A stretch of DNA of 64,000 nt from Drosophila miranda (taxonomy: Eukaryota; Arthropoda; Insecta; Diptera; Drosophilidae). Shown one piece after another: positions 1 through 14,503 of this stretch. The stretch's first letter is position 1. Each line of letters begins with the position of its first letter. The notes below the pieces were generated by a model, which saw only the letters and a program-made list of their open reading frames with translations, was not told where the DNA came from and ran no database searches. A program made the position numbers and the translations under genes. Where the stretch lies: NCBI RefSeq assembly GCF_003369915.1, contig NC_046675.1, forward strand, positions 16,182,001 to 16,246,000, read 5' to 3'.

Positions 1-2794
1 GAGGGGAATGAGAGCAACCCCCAACGCACTGTAGGCTTTAAGGGCCCAGAACAGATACACGGCTATGGAAAAAAGCCACAAAGTTTAAGTTCCTATAGGC
101 CCGAACATCCCTCCTGAACGAGGGCTCACGAGTTTAAGCAAATTGCCATAATGAACCCTTTTTTTCTTGCCTGTTTGACGCCTTGCCAATTTCATGTAGT
201 CGTGTCTGCCAAGGGAAAGCCAGCCAAAAGTCAGAAGTAGCACAATCCGGGAGGCAGAGCAGGAGCAGGAGCAGGAGCAGGTCTGCCATCGGTTAAGTTT
301 CCATGCGTTTGCCTTTTTCGGTGTTAAAATGAAATCTATAAAAATAAGTGTGGCATGTTCTGTGCCATTCTGCTTTTTTTTCTGTTTTTTTTGTGGGTTG
401 CTTTTTTCTCTTGCCTACCATTTCTGTGTTGTCTGTGTGCGTACATGTTGGGGTCTGTGTCTGTGTGCATGGAGAGGGTACGGAGCCCGCATCGCTCGGC
501 ATTTAACCAGCTCACTTTTGGGTTATTAAATGATGAAGCAGTTTGCCGTTAATGACTGCCAAAATGGCGACGCTTGCCGTCAGTCGTGGGGGGATACTCG
601 CAGGGCCCGCGCTGAGACAAACACAGTTGAGTCGGGCAGTCCTTTGAGTTTATTGAGCTCTCTAAAACGTTAGCAGGCATCGTCCTGACGGGCCCGGGGC
701 CGGGACCGAGCTACATCCCTCGGCTGGGGCTGCCAGCAGGCGCCTGTTCTGGCCTGGTCTGGTCCGTCCTGGTCTGGCTTGGTCCCGGCATGTCAGTTTG
801 TTTAATGAGGGTAAAATTAGCGCTGTCTCAAGCTTATTAGCCCCACTTGGGAGTTTGGTTAATGCCAGTCACTTTATGGCCTCAACTTCGACTCAGTCAA
901 TTTAAAGCGACTTAATTATTTTGATTTATCGGCTCCATTGAATGCGCCCACTGCGGACACTAGAACTATCGACAAACGGCCCTAAAAGAGAAATTGATTT
1001 TCGCCCGACTTTTGATTAGCATAAATGAGTCCGGGGCTAGCTAAACAAAAGCTAAAGTTGATTGCAAACTAAGCACTTGACTTCCACTTGGAGTTGGAAA
1101 TTTGCATGGCTTATGTAATCCACTGAAAGTATGGGCGGGTCTGGGACTGGGACTGGGACTGCGACCGGTGGGACAAGTCCCGCCCCGCCACGGGAGGGCA
1201 GCAACAAATCAAGGTAATGACGTGCATTTTTATTTTGCGTGTGTCGTCCGGTCCGTCTTTGGCTACAAACTTCAGGCTTTTAGTTTGCAATGCGCATACG
1301 CCGGTTGGGCCCAGTGACCAGGACAGCCGAACAGCCCCACGGCACGCAAATGAAAATGACCAATGTGCTTAATTTCTTAGCATACTTTTCGGCGCTGCAA
1401 GGCGCAAGAAGTCAAGAACAAAAGGCTGTGCTGTGGAAGCAGCAATTGTTATGGCTGCCCCATGTCGCATTAGAGACGCGTGCTGCTCCACCTCCTCCGC
1501 TCTCACATTGTTCATCATACGTTTTATATGCAAATAGAGCTGAGGACGAGGAGGAGCATGAGTAGGAGTAGGAGGACAGAGGAGTAGAAGGCGAACAAGG
1601 GCGCCACTTGGTGGTGACCACTCGGGCACTTTCTGGCTTTCTGGTCGTTTGGACGAGTCGTGCTGTGATTGCTCACGCGACCACAGGAGGTGGAGTGAGT
1701 GGAGAGACGTCAAGAGGACTGGAGGCCGAGCCGCCTGCATGTAATAATAATTCCTTAGGGGGTTCGCTGGAGCCCCGCCGCCAACCATAAACATGGCAAA
1801 TTGTTGCTGACTTTGTTGCCGGTTAATAAGAAACTTACGTCACGCAATATAATTAAGATAAACATAATTATAGTTTGCTGTTATGTGTTGGTTTTCTCCC
1901 TTGCCTTTGTGGCCTTCTGATGGCTAGGGACGGTGGAGAAGCGTCTGCCGATTGAAGTTTTATTAAAGTTAATATTGTAAAAGGTTTTCAATATTAAAGG
2001 CAGTTAATAGGGAATTTTCTCTTCCCTAGCATTCAAGTTGTAGCCAAAAGATGGCGACTTGTACACTTAAAGACTGCTCCACACGGAACATACAGAAATT
2101 GTATTTCATGGGTTAAATTCTTCACTAAATATGATTCTTTTTTAGATCCATGCTCAAAAGCTCAAAAGTTTACATGAGCTTTTAGACAAGTTCTAAAATT
2201 CAAATGTCCTGAAGCTTCTAACTTTTTAGCGCTCAAAGTTCAACTTTGAAGCTTTATAATGATGAAAGCTATCCATCCTTTCGTTACAAAATAAACTTGC
2301 TTTAAAGCTTTACAGCTTTCTACAATTTCAAGTCACCGAGGTCAAAGCAAGCAGTCCAAATAAAATAGCAGGGATAAGCACTCGGACATACAGTTTTACC
2401 GCCACTGATAAATATCACAGAATGCATCTGAAACTGTGAAAGCTTCCTGCTCGTACTGCATTTCGAGTTGTTCCACTCACTTAAAATCACTCAATGGAGA
2501 AAGTCAATTTTTTCCGTGAGCATCAAACTATCATCAAAAATGCATTTGCAAATAGTATGTAATCCAATCAGATCGAATCGACTAGAGTCGACTCTAACGG
2601 AACAAAATGAAATTGAATCTCGACTTAATGAGCAAAAACATTTTGAACACAAATCGTTTACCGGCGAAATGTGATTAATTAACGCTCGTCCGCTCGCATA
2701 TTTCGCATGTCGAGATTCAATTCAACGATTGTAATTAATAATACACACGGTCCGCTTGATCCGGATAGGAAACTCGTGGATAAAAGCGACTCAC
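1..2794. other. Non-coding stretch, probably intron of a minus-strand gene
   Basis: No open reading frame here has exon-like flanks or a recognisable domain. If the signal-peptide exon ending at 2795 is real, this DNA is its downstream intron, because that exon ends in a GTGAGT donor that reads leftwards. It contains short GCAGGA and CTGGGA hexamer runs (254-280 and 1141-1161) and otherwise ordinary mixed sequence. Intron status is inferred only from the donor. Confidence 0.4.
254..280. repeat. (GCAGGA)n hexamer microsatellite
   Basis: Imperfect tandem GCAGGA units are visible directly. Such short runs are common in fly intergenic and intronic DNA and imply no function. Confidence 0.8.
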
Positions 2795-2837
2795 CTAAAT
2801 AAAAAATTCCAATAATCACGGCCAACGGTTTCAGCAT
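2795..2837 (-). CDS. First coding exon of a secreted or membrane protein (partial; rest off-window)
   Basis: On the minus strand an ATG at 2837 opens MLKPLAVIIGIFYL plus one base, then a strong GTGAGT donor (2794-2789). The peptide is a basic residue followed by a hydrophobic run, as in the start of an N-terminal signal peptide. The exon is preceded on the same strand by a pyrimidine-rich tract of CT repeats and TTGCAG, with the acceptor ending at 2896, so the exon probably spans 2795-2895 with 58 nt of 5'UTR. Short signal-peptide exons bounded by long introns are typical of fly immunoglobulin-superfamily and other cell-surface proteins. The mature protein is not in the window, so the family cannot be named. 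The exon call rests on splice sites and hydrophobicity only. Confidence 0.55.
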
Positions 2838-5800
2838 GTTGTCATCGGTTTAAGCACAAATGAAATCCAGATACAAGAGGATGTCGACTGTTTAACTGCA
2901 ACAGAGAGAGAAATAAAATGAGAGAGTGAGAGAGAGCAAGGGAAATTTGTTTAATTAATTATTGAAATTGAAGCGAACAGCTTTATAATTGCCAAAGGAA
3001 AATAATGTAAACTCTGACACGAGAACTATATTTACCATTTCCGATGGTCAAGGGACTGGGTTGCATTACGGCGGACAAGTGCCCCGCTCCATCTTGACAA
3101 ATGTAAATGTAAATGCAAATAGCAAAATACAAATTATGCACATTTTGATTTGGCAAACTCAGCAGGAAACACTTAAAATTCATTTGTCAAACAACTCTAG
3201 CGTAAATAAAATTTTGATACTGATTTAAAAAAACAAAATCAGAAAAACAGATTGCGGATACCCCTTGAAAACAAATTCGTTAACTACAAATTCGTATTAC
3301 TGACAGAAACAGAAAACAAATAATCAACAAATTAAAATATAAGGATAAAGCTTAGTATCGAAAGAGGCTTTGACAAAGGAAAGATACAAAAAAGTAAAAA
3401 TTATATAAAATAAATTTATTCAATATTATTTACATTATTTGTATAAATGCAGTAGCAAAGACCGCGGTTTTTTTAATCGATAATTTCTTGTTACTGCACT
3501 TTGATATTTATATATGTAAATCCATTCGTTTAAATACATATAAAAAACTTAAAAATAAATACAATTTATTAAAATATATTTATATAAAATATATTTAGAA
3601 GAATTATTTGCATATTAATGTCAAAATGTAAGCGAAAACTTTAATGTTTCCAATATCGGGGAAAATATAATGCTATCAATATTTAAATCTAAGTGAAACT
3701 ATTCGGCGCTCAAGCCATTTATCTCTGTATGTAAGTCTAAATTGGAAATTACTGAAATGTTTACTACCTTCCTTCGATACACAGCATTTAATTTGCCGGA
3801 ATTGACTGAACTAGATCACTATACACATTATATATCTATCTAAGATCTTTAAAGGATATACATCTACATATGTGAGGTGTCTTGTCACTCCAGCTTATTC
3901 AGGTAATGATAAATTTATTTATGGGTACAAGCCAACAGATTATGCTAGCCCCGGGCCTATACGAATGTTAATCGACTGGTCCCTGCAATTTTAATCTGCA
4001 TAATGTGCGACTGCCACTTCGATTTCACACATTAATTATTCGCAGTTTTGAATATAGCCCAGGGGATTTATTAATGTCGCGTGACTGCATTGTTGTTGTT
4101 GTTTCTGTATTATGTTCCTGTATCTGTTCCTGTAATAATTAATGTGGCACTTTATTGATTTTACAACGTCAATTTCTATTATCAGTGCGAATGCTAATGA
4201 GCCCAGTGACAATTGTTCCACAAAAGTGCAGAATTGAAACTGCAAAAAAAGGCACGGCAGTAGTATACAATATAATTGTGATTAATGGATTCTCAGAATT
4301 AGCATGCCATAAATAATGAATATACATTTGTAGCGCCCCGGAGCAAAAGGTGAATTTAATGAAGGAATTTTCCCGGGGGTTTTCTGCATCTTTAAGATTG
4401 GCCTCATTAAACCGAACCGGCTCTTGGCCCAGTTAGGGCCCTATTTGAGTAAACAGCAACTGAAGTTGGAAATAATAATAGTTGGCAATTCATCTTGCTT
4501 CTTAGCACATTTACAGCATGTTCCAGCAGGTCCGCCCACTTTTTATTTAGTTTTGACCAAGCTCTTTGCACCGACAGCTGCTTTCGGGTCCGGCATTAAA
4601 AGGGGCATTTAAGTTAATGAGAAGGGAGAGGAGAGCATTCCAGTGTTTAAAGTTTCACAGCAGCTGTCGTAATATTGGGCAGCAACCACCAAGTCAACAA
4701 TTGGCCAAGGGGTTCCAGTTGAGATTCCTGTGGCTTTTGCTCGGGACAACAACAAATAACTACGTTTTGCATAAATCTTGTTGCCAGGACAACAGCCAGG
4801 GCCAGAGCCAGAGAAGTGGCAATATAAACAGTCGCATGCCACACAACTAAGATCCAGGGCAAAGTCAAGTGGCGGGCACAAAAACAAAGCAGGCAAAGGA
4901 CAATTATCGTCCCGCCTTCTGCGGTTTGTCCTTCCCTGTGACAGTGTGCGCAGCCAGGCGACTGAGCTCAAGCCCTTTGAGGCAGGTGAAAGCCTTAGGC
5001 AGCCAACTATTCATCCCCATTTCTGATCGGAGCAGATCCAAAAAGGATTCATGGTGCCGGCTGACAGCATCGCGTGTGAATTGTGAATGCCGACGGACGC
5101 GTTCGACCCCAGTGCATTAACACGCTCCGGTGGACTTTTTCCGCCACTTAGTTTCTGCTCAAATTGAAGTGAGTGGCAATTGATTTCGAATTGGCCCCAA
5201 CAAATGTTCCCCCCTGCGGCACATGTGTGGGGTTTTATGTGCATTCATTCGTCACATCATTTAAGCGTTCAAATCGAATGGAATGGAAATCTAATTAGGC
5301 CCGAATGCATAAAATGTTTTTGATGGCTGAAATTTGGGCCAGCAAACAGTTGCAGTGGCAGTCGCATGGGGCATCTGGCCCCACAATGCAGGCGATCGAA
5401 ACCATTTTTCTTGAATATGTCTCTAGTTGGCAATTGGCAGGCGGGACAGCTTCCGCCTTCGCTCTAGACTGGTTCAATTTGCGGTTCCATTACCGGCAGC
5501 ATATTGGCACATCCTCAGCGTCCACACCCACACCCACACTCACAACCCCCTGGCCTCTGGCTCCTGGCAGGCCCCCTCTTAGTTGTCAAAGGGAGAGACA
5601 TTGGCACAGTTGATCCCGGAGCTGGCCACAGCTAGGCGGCCCCACGCTCACGTCTCGTCATCTGTGTGCTTCGCCGGTGTGGCAATTTTGGGGCTCGGCT
5701 CGGACGATAAACTCGAACATGACGCATTACGTACACACACACATACATATATGTATGTATGTAATTATATGCTCGTAGGAGGCCACTCAGCTGCTATCTA

Positions 5801-7932
5801 CGTGCTACGTAGAGTAGAGTAGGGTACAGTACAGTACTGCTACGCCGGCACAGCCACACACACACATACAAACACAACCGAGAGCTGTTGGGGAAAAACT
5901 ATCTACGTCGCAGAAAAAGTTTCCTTTTTGCACCACGTCCCCGTTCCCATGAGTAACTTGTACACGTTGCGGTTGTGGCATCCAGCTGAAATGTGAATCA
6001 TCCTGCAGAATGGCCAGGAATCGAGCTGAACTAATGCTGCTCCTGATCCCAGTGCCTGTCAGTATATGGCATATCGTCTCAAGCATTTAAATTCGACATT
6101 AATTGGATTATGTCTGTAGTTTGTTTACTCGGGTGTGCCACTCATCTCACTCATGTGCAAATGATGCCATGACGACGACGACTCCAATGGTTGAGGTAGC
6201 GCACAGAAGTTTCATCCGCATCATCGTAGTCAAATAATTTTTAATTTATTTACTTTGCATAATTGCAGCCATGCTTATTAAATCACAAATTAAATCGCCC
6301 AGCGCAGACATCAGCCTCTATGAATGGCGTTCATCATCAGCTTCTGGTTGACATTTGTTTACGAGGCAACCAGTAGAAATAATTGAAACCCAGAGCAAGG
6401 CGGGATTGAATTCAATGGCTTTTCAATTAAAATTCAATGTGGGATGTATCAATTCGACTAATGGCATTCTGGCCCCCTATTCCCCTGCTACCCGATTCGA
6501 TCGGAGATGGTCTGCACATCCGCAGAGATGTGCGCTTCCTGTTTAAGCTCTGCTTTTGGTAGAATTCCAGTTTTATTTAGACAACTTCACTTTTGTCCTA
6601 ATAGCAATATCGAGTCTTATGTGCATGTATACGACGAAGGAATCAAATCATAGTCGGACAGGCCAATCGAATGGATATCACTTTCATTTACTCATTGGAT
6701 TTGGGCTCCCAGGAAGCCGAAAATCATTTCATTTTGCAACGGATGCCTGCCAAATAGAACCTGACTGCTGAAAATGGGGAAAACAAGCAAACAACTTTTA
6801 TATTGTTGCGTAAATTAGCTTGTTAGAATGGAAATAGGGAAGCAGCACCAGCTTCCCCTTGTGTATGTGTACGAGCCACCCGAAACCACAACCACATGAA
6901 CTCTCAATCCAACTGCCAACAAGTTTATAACTTTTCTTTTTTTTCGGCACGCTCTGCCTCCGGATTGATTCGATTAAAACGTCAACCAGTAGGAGCGACA
7001 ACAACAAGCCAAGGAAAAACAATTCACCAACTTATGAGCTTGTGTTAGTGCATGTATATGCCACACATGTGTGTGTGCCTGTGTCCATGTGTCCATGTGG
7101 GGGTGAGTGCGTGAGATGCCATTTCCGTTGGCCTCGTCATATCCATCTCGAACTGGCTGCCTGCAGAATTTTCACACCAAATTTTAGCTTTACTTTTATT
7201 TTGTCATCTTTGGCCCTCTGTTTGCTGTTTTACACTGACGAAGGGTATCATGATTTCGACTGGAATTTTGCTATCAAAAACAGCCATGAGATATATTCAT
7301 GTCCACTTCTCCGCTTGCTTCTGTAAAAAGTAGTCCCATCGTCGTAAGGCTGCTGCCAAGCACTTTTGCAAATCCAAATCGAAGATAATCCAAACAAACT
7401 TTAAAAATTACAGATTTAGGGTATCTAAAGGATCGGTACCACGCTTCTCTTGTTTTCTTCTTGCTTTTGCCATCATGTCGCACATTTAGGACTCAGCCTT
7501 CGACCCACTCAAACGGCAGCCCTTTTGACATCTTGCTTCAGCCGAAGGCCGTGGTAGCGATGGCAGTATGGGTCTTAGCCTGTCATGTCGTTTGATCTTT
7601 TATTGTGTTTGTTTTACGAGGCGCCGTAAATCCCTTTCAAATTGCAAATTCTTTATGTTCGAATTTTTTGGGCACTCGCGTAAACACCCCTCTACCACCC
7701 ATATGAATAATATACATATACGAGTATATGTATGTGTATGCTTCGATTTGTATTTATTTGTGAATTTCATTCGCAATTTTATGATTATTATTTTTCGCCT
7801 CTGTTTCCGCATCTTTATGCGTACATACATATTTTTTTGGGACTTTTCCCGGCCACGCAGGATAAGTGAAAGTGAGTGTGCCCTGCCATGTGATGTCGCC
7901 AGCGGCATTGTCACTCCTATATTTTACACCTC

Positions 7933-8022
7933 ATGGAACCACGCCCACTGGAACCACTGGCCATGTCACTTTTCACTTTGACGGGGCTTGCGCCGCGGCA
8001 CGTGGCCGGGCGCGCTACCCTG
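7933..8022 (+). other. Candidate plus-strand coding exon, GC-rich, with splice donor
   Basis: An ATG at 7933 opens 30 codons that run without a stop to a consensus GTGAGT donor at 8023, ending in phase 0. The last 60 bases are strikingly GC-rich compared with the AT-rich surroundings. No downstream plus-strand partner exon was identified and the peptide matches no family I recognise. It may be chance. Confidence 0.2.
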
Positions 8023-8832
8023 GTGAGTGATAAAAATTTATTGAATCGAAAACAATAAATATTTGATTTGATTCATTTCGTCGAGCATCGCTTGAATGTG
8101 TCTGTGCCAGTCTGCGCAGTTTGCAGCTCATCATTCACTTGCGATTGATTTCGCGACGTGTCCACTTGGTTAATTGAAATAGCAAATTTTTTATAGGCAC
8201 TAAATTGCTGGGATGGGACGACACCGAATGGATGATGGTCCATTAACAAAAATGAAAGGAAAAGTGCCAGATATGAAAAGAAAGTTGCCTTAAATTTTTG
8301 GGTCAAAGTGTAATTAACTTTTGGGGCACGCCCTCATTTGCAGCCCATCAAGAAGATGAAGGAACGAATTAGGAGAAATCCCCATAACATGAAGAACAAA
8401 ACCAGCAAGGAAACGGTGGAATAAAAGGCCAAAATCCCAACCATTTCAACGCCTATTACAACTGCAAATGAACCCATAAACCCATTTAAGCAATGCCCGG
8501 AACACGGAACACGAAAACTTTTGCAAGACGACGACTAGCATGGGGCCCCCGACCAGTCCAGCCTTTCTGATTATTGCTCAACACTTGAAAAGTTTTTTGT
8601 GCGAGGCCGGCTTACGACCGACCTGGGCTTACTGGCACCCACATGCGCCGAGGTACGAGTGTATCGCATCCGAGACAGCGGCAAGGCCAGCACTTTGAAT
8701 AGAAGATAAAAATGTTACGTGCCCGTGTCGGGCGCTGAATGAAGAAATATTTCTGTTATCGCAGTGAAAAGATGTTTCGTGCTCTTCGTGTTTACCTTGG
8801 CCATTGTTGGTCCTACTCCTGATTCGCCATAT

Positions 8833-8860
8833 CCATGCCCATGCCCATGCCCATGCCCAT
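8833..8860. repeat. (CCATGC)n hexamer microsatellite
   Basis: Four to five tandem copies of the hexamer are visible. A related GGCATG run, its reverse complement, occurs at 15635-15659. Confidence 0.85.
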
Positions 8861-11800
8861 GGAACAAAGTCACAGCCTTACCAATTTCTTCAGCTTTAGC
8901 ATTTAAATGAGCAAACTGCTCAAAGGCAAGTCGAAAAATGCTCCTTTGTGTTGGAAACGATAGGGACAGCCCAGCCCTGCGCTAAGCATATGCAATAGAA
9001 ATACCGGAGATTGAAAACTGAGCCAGAATAGACAACAGATGCCCAGACTAGGAAGACGACGAGTTGTGGTGGCACAAGCGTCCACCAGAGTCACTCAAGT
9101 TACAACAAAAGGAATCCAGGATGAGCGTGTCCCTACCCGGATTTCTATTCGCATACATTTTTTCTTCGTTGTCCCGTTCTTGCTGGCCTTCTCCTTCTCT
9201 CAGCCTTTGTGCAACATCATCAACAAATCGTCAATAACACTTGACACTCGTTCTGGATCCTCGACCCTTTTGGCCCGAACCAGGCCAGCCAGTTGTGAAC
9301 TTTTTTAAGAAATTACTTTTTCGGCTCTCCGATAAACGGTGACGGAGATGCCTGCGCCTAGAACTCCCCCGTCGTCCCTGTCTGTTGGTGGCTGCTAAGA
9401 ATTTGCCACACATTGAGGCAGCCATCGAGTCATTGGAGCCGTTGTCAAAGGCAGTCAGACGAGGCAGACGAACCAACAAACAAAAAAGAAAAGTTTCGGC
9501 ATCCCGGAACCTAAACTTACCGCCGAAACCATGGCAATGGGGGCATAGCAGAGTACCATCAACGTTTTGACCTTGATGAATTTTCCACGACCTGACTGAT
9601 AAGTATTTCTGACCTTGCCTGACCCGGCCGCCAAATCAACGTGAAATGAATAAGAACCAAAGTCAAATAATTCAATCAGACGAATCTTAAATACTCTAAG
9701 ATTGCGGGTTTCTTGTTACCACAAATAAATATTAAAACATCAGCTTTTTCTTAATTTTATACATGTGAATGTTAATAAGCTTTCGGTTATGGTGAGTTTT
9801 GTAAGTTTATGTGAAACCATTTTAATATCCGGTTTGGATGAATGATAACTCGTAAGCATATAACAATAATTTGCTAAACTGATCCTCTGTTGAACCAAAC
9901 TCTACCATCCAATAAACATATGTACATACAAAATGATGTTACCTCCGGGAAGGGTACCAAAAAATGTGCATAAATAAAGTAAGAGAAGTGATGGAGGAAA
10001 CTTTTTACTTTAATTATTTGTCTCCTTTTGTTGTGTTTGAATTTTTTGTGCTGGGCTCTTGTCCTTCCTCTTCTGTTTGCCTTGCTGATTCCACTAGATG
10101 TTTGGTTTCCTGTCGTTGGCAGCATTTCCATTCCATTCCGTGCCGTACTCGTACGCCTCATGCTTAGTTTCTACTGATTGCGAGAGAGAGGGGTAGCCGT
10201 GACGGCGGATATGCAACATGTTTGAAATTCTACGAGCGTTGCTCACGTCCTTTTTCACTTTTATTAGTGTATATCTGTTGGGGCTCCCTGTACAGAGTGT
10301 GGGTGTATGTGTGTGCTTCGTAGGGGAGCTAAATTGAATGTCTTCCCTGGCTGGTTCTGTATCGAAGGTCTATCTCAGGCGCTGTCTCTTTCTCTGCCAT
10401 TTGACAATGGTTCTCTATTTCAACCAGCACGTTAATGTCTCGCCCCGGCCTTTGCCCTCGTCTTCTGATAGTGACACTCATATCCGTGAAATGCAAATGT
10501 ATGCGTGCCTCTTGAACATTATGAATAATTCCGGTTAAGATTCCTTTTCTGCCATTTTCCGTGCCGTTTTTGCCCATTCTCATTCTCATTCGCTTTTGCA
10601 TTCGCATTGTGCTCTCTTTGCCGTGGTGCTCCACCTGAGCATAAGTAGTTGTTGCTTGTTAAGCGACTTGTTTTGTTCTTGCTGCTCATTCTCATTCTGG
10701 TTCCCACTGCCATTGTAGTTCATTCTCGTTCGTTCGTTGTCGTGAGCTGTGACATTTATTATGCAAAGCGGAAAGCAAAGTAGCAGACGAGCAGACAGGC
10801 AGACGGCAGCCCGGGCAATCGGCAGCCGCCTAGGAAGCGAAGCTCTGGAAAAACGTTGTGGTTTGACACCCGGCCCGGGAGCGATGATTAAACCAACTGG
10901 CCCCCCCAGCCCGGATCCGATAAACGAGGCGACAGCAGCAGGCGGCAGCCGGAATGAATCCTATCCGATCCGATCCGGTTGCCCATGCATTTCTCTTTAT
11001 TTCCGCTACATTTACCGACTTTTGAATTTTGATTAACGAAAGGTGATAAAAAGGTCTTTCGAGCTGTGGAGCTCCAATTTAATTTGGGTGAAAGGCCTCT
11101 GCCTTTGCCATCAGACACGTTTTCAATTCGAAACGAAGATGGGCCGCCCGAAGTGAATGTGGGCTCTACGTTTCTGGCTCCGTCCCTTGTGGCCTGTTGT
11201 GGCCTAATTCGAAGGCGTCAAATTGATGGTCTGCCATTAAATCACACATTCTCACACACTCAGGACGGGGGGGGGAAAGCCACAGTCTTGTCACCCACTG
11301 CGGTTTCCGCTGGGTCAGGGTCAATCAGTGGCAGTGTGGAGACGGAGACGCAGACGGAGGAATGAATTATGCCAGCGGCTGAAAAACTATGACAACTCTC
11401 GAATTGGTATTGGTATTGGTATTTGTCTTTGTGATTAATATATGCACATCATTACGCTCATCAAAAATAATTTACTTTCGTCCATTGTAAAGCAACGGGG
11501 ATTGTGAATTACTTTCCATCAAATTCCGCTCAATTATACTAAGTGACACCAGAGGGGCGACACCAACAATGGTGGCTCTACTATTAATAATAATAGAGTA
11601 CGCGCTGGCACTCTCCCTATCCGTGCCCCACCCAATTAGCTCAAGTATAATGGAGTGTATTTGTGTGTGAGTATATCTGGGTGTGTGTTTGCGGCAAATG
11701 TCGCCGGGATAATTGAAAATTAATTATGTTGACATATTTGGAAAGTGATTGTTGAGATGGCGACTCGTTGATGTTGATGCCCGCGCCATATAATTTCCCA

Positions 11801-13238
11801 GCCGGCCAGGAGCGCAGACAACCGGCCAGAAGCGACTGACTACTGGCCACAGGCCTTGTGGCAAATTAGCCATCCCCAGCGGGGTATGGCATACTGCTGT
11901 CCTGGCCCTAATAGAAGCCTGTCAGGTGGCTATTCATTTGGTGATGGTGCGCCGAAGCTTTGTCGCTCGATTCAGGGCCACTTGATGACTGGGACTGACG
12001 CGATGGGCGGTTTACTTTTTATACCTGGCACATTGTCTTTTTGTTTGTTGAGCTTATAGATTTATCAGCATGAACAACGGAGTTGAAGTGGCCATATATT
12101 TTGGTAGGTTTATCCTTAAGAATGATAAATAATAGTTTTTTTTCTCACAATCGAATGTAGAGTTCCATAAAACCGCTCTAAGTGAGGGCATACCATAGTC
12201 TGTATAGCGATTACACTATTCTACCGTGTTCATTTGTTATTTCCCCTTTACACGACACAAGGTATTTGGCTTTAATTGATGAAAGCAGGTAAAGGCTTTA
12301 ACCATGGCTTTGACATTTCGGCTTATTATGACTTAAAGCGTTGCACAGCGCGCGGCTCTCTGCGGTTTGGGACAAAGGATGTAGCATGAATGGCAGGGCA
12401 GAAGACGAGTCGGAAGGAACCAAGGCAACTGCTCCTCCGACCGTTCATTATGCGTCTGGGCTTCCGTGTGCCGCTTGTGTGTGCTCCGTGTATGTGTGTG
12501 TGCTGCCTTGTCAGTGACTGAGTTTTTATCAGTGTGTGTGAGCAAACATAAAGACGGAAATGCAAACCAACTGGCAACAGCAAGAGAAACAACGAGCGAA
12601 CAACGGCCACGGGAAAAAGGCAAATGTGAAAAGAGCGAAATAATAATTTCTAAAGAGCAGAAGTTAGGTTTGCATAAATAACGACAGTTTTGTTCCCATT
12701 TTGTTTGCATACTAAATGCAGTTGCTGCTTTCAAGACAAACACCACTCACCCGCACCACTCACATTAAAGCTAACCACTGGACCGGGACCGGGTGCGGAA
12801 ACAGCCCTAAGGTTTTGCCCCAGGGACTAAGAGATTAAAGAGCTGCCCTTATTTCAGCGCCAAGTGGTCAGTACTGTTTAGAGAAGACTGAAACATGTAG
12901 TCGGCACTCCCGCTATAGAATTCCCTGAACTCAACAGGCGAAAGGAAAATCAAAGTACTGCACATTCAAAAGTGTGGATCCAATGGGATGTTTCATGACC
13001 ATTAAATACCGAGGAAGACTGCACTAAATAACTAAATAACTCCTTAATTGTCTGATCTAACCTGATGTCATAAAAGTATGCCGATGGAGCATTTAGTCGC
13101 TGCGCTCAAAAAACAGGGCATTGTATGTTATAAAGAAAAACACCCATATTTAAATCAAATATTTGGATTTTAGGTAGAAATAGTAAAATTAAATACAATT
13201 TACTCTGAACTTAACAAAGAAGTATTCTTACTGCGGCC

Positions 13239-13277
13239 CATATTTAATTTAAATATGTAAATATTTAATTTAAATAT
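13239..13277. repeat. Duplicated AT-rich palindrome
   Basis: CATATTTAATTTAAATATG is a perfect 19-base palindrome apart from its central base. A 17-base version follows directly at 13261-13277. The region is AT-rich and could form a small cruciform or be a decayed simple repeat. No gene is associated. Confidence 0.6.
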
Positions 13278-14503
13278 GAAATATATATATTTTCATATTA
13301 TTCTCAAGTCTAATTTATCTTATTTATAAGTGTGCATATTTTTAATCTTAGGTTTTTTACTATGGTTGTACGTCGTAGTATTTATTTTCATCCTAGATTC
13401 TGCAAAATATTGTATTCCGTTTTCTTCCTGTTATTTTCTGTCAGATTTTTACCATTTGTATTTCTGAATTGAGTAATAGAAAATATGAAGGCTTGCAGTT
13501 GCTTGAGACTTAATTTAGATGAAATTTGGGTGTTGTTCCGAACAACTCTGAGCCAAGATTAACAAATCCGATTTGGTAAGCAACAGCTGCACATAGATCT
13601 AAGTAAGTACATTAAAAAATTAAACTAAATTTGTATATATATTACACAAATTGCTCTGCAAAGATAGCCCACATTTTCCGCTGGTCTATTTATACGCGGG
13701 CATATTACAATGTTGGCATGTGCCCCACTCCATCTTTTAGATGGAAAACAGACAAACAACTAATAAACCTTTGCAAAAAGACAAAAAAAAAACTACCCAA
13801 AGCGATCTGAATGTGGCATTTCCTTGCTGTCCCCGACCATCAAAACAAACGCATTTCGAGACTAACGCGCAAATGTCACGCAAGCCCTGTTTTATTTGAG
13901 CAATGCACTGTGCCTGCTCTGTCGTGGAATGCGAGCCACACGCCCCCCATACCTCCTGAGGGCACATTGCCACACGTACCAACAGTCCACCCCCTTTACC
14001 CACTCGATACGGATCCGGAACCATGACGCTATCAGGCGGAAGTGGCACATGCAGCCGACCGCGCACTGTTCACCACTCAATCGCAAATCGTGAAATACCA
14101 AAAATAGGACGAAAAGAATTCGAGTCCAGCGATGCGTTGCTCGGCAATTATGGGTCTGAATAGGCGCCACTACGGGGTTGGCCAAATATCGAAGCAATTA
14201 GTAGTCGCGATTATAAGACAGGAGGAAGTTTTATATTTAACAATACCTATGTTACAGTGCCAGTACCCCAAACATTCGCTGCAATTATCGACTCGAACTT
14301 TACACATTATTTCCCAAGCCCTACGTCCGCTTTAACCTTTCAGTACAGTAATTATTATGTGGGTTAAACGCTTCTACAACCCTACACCCAACACCCAGCA
14401 CCCAACACCCAGAGAAACACAGCCACCCATTGGCAGAGGAGTGATGTGTGCGCTTCGAGAGGTGGACAGACAACGACACACATTCAGCCAGTGTGGCAGT
14501 GTC

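Noticed and set aside
7240..7265. GAAGGGTATCATGATTTCG resembling the GGGTATAATGATTT part of a common fly repeat
   Set aside because: Match is under 20 bases, with no flanking blocks in order, so it is likely chance.
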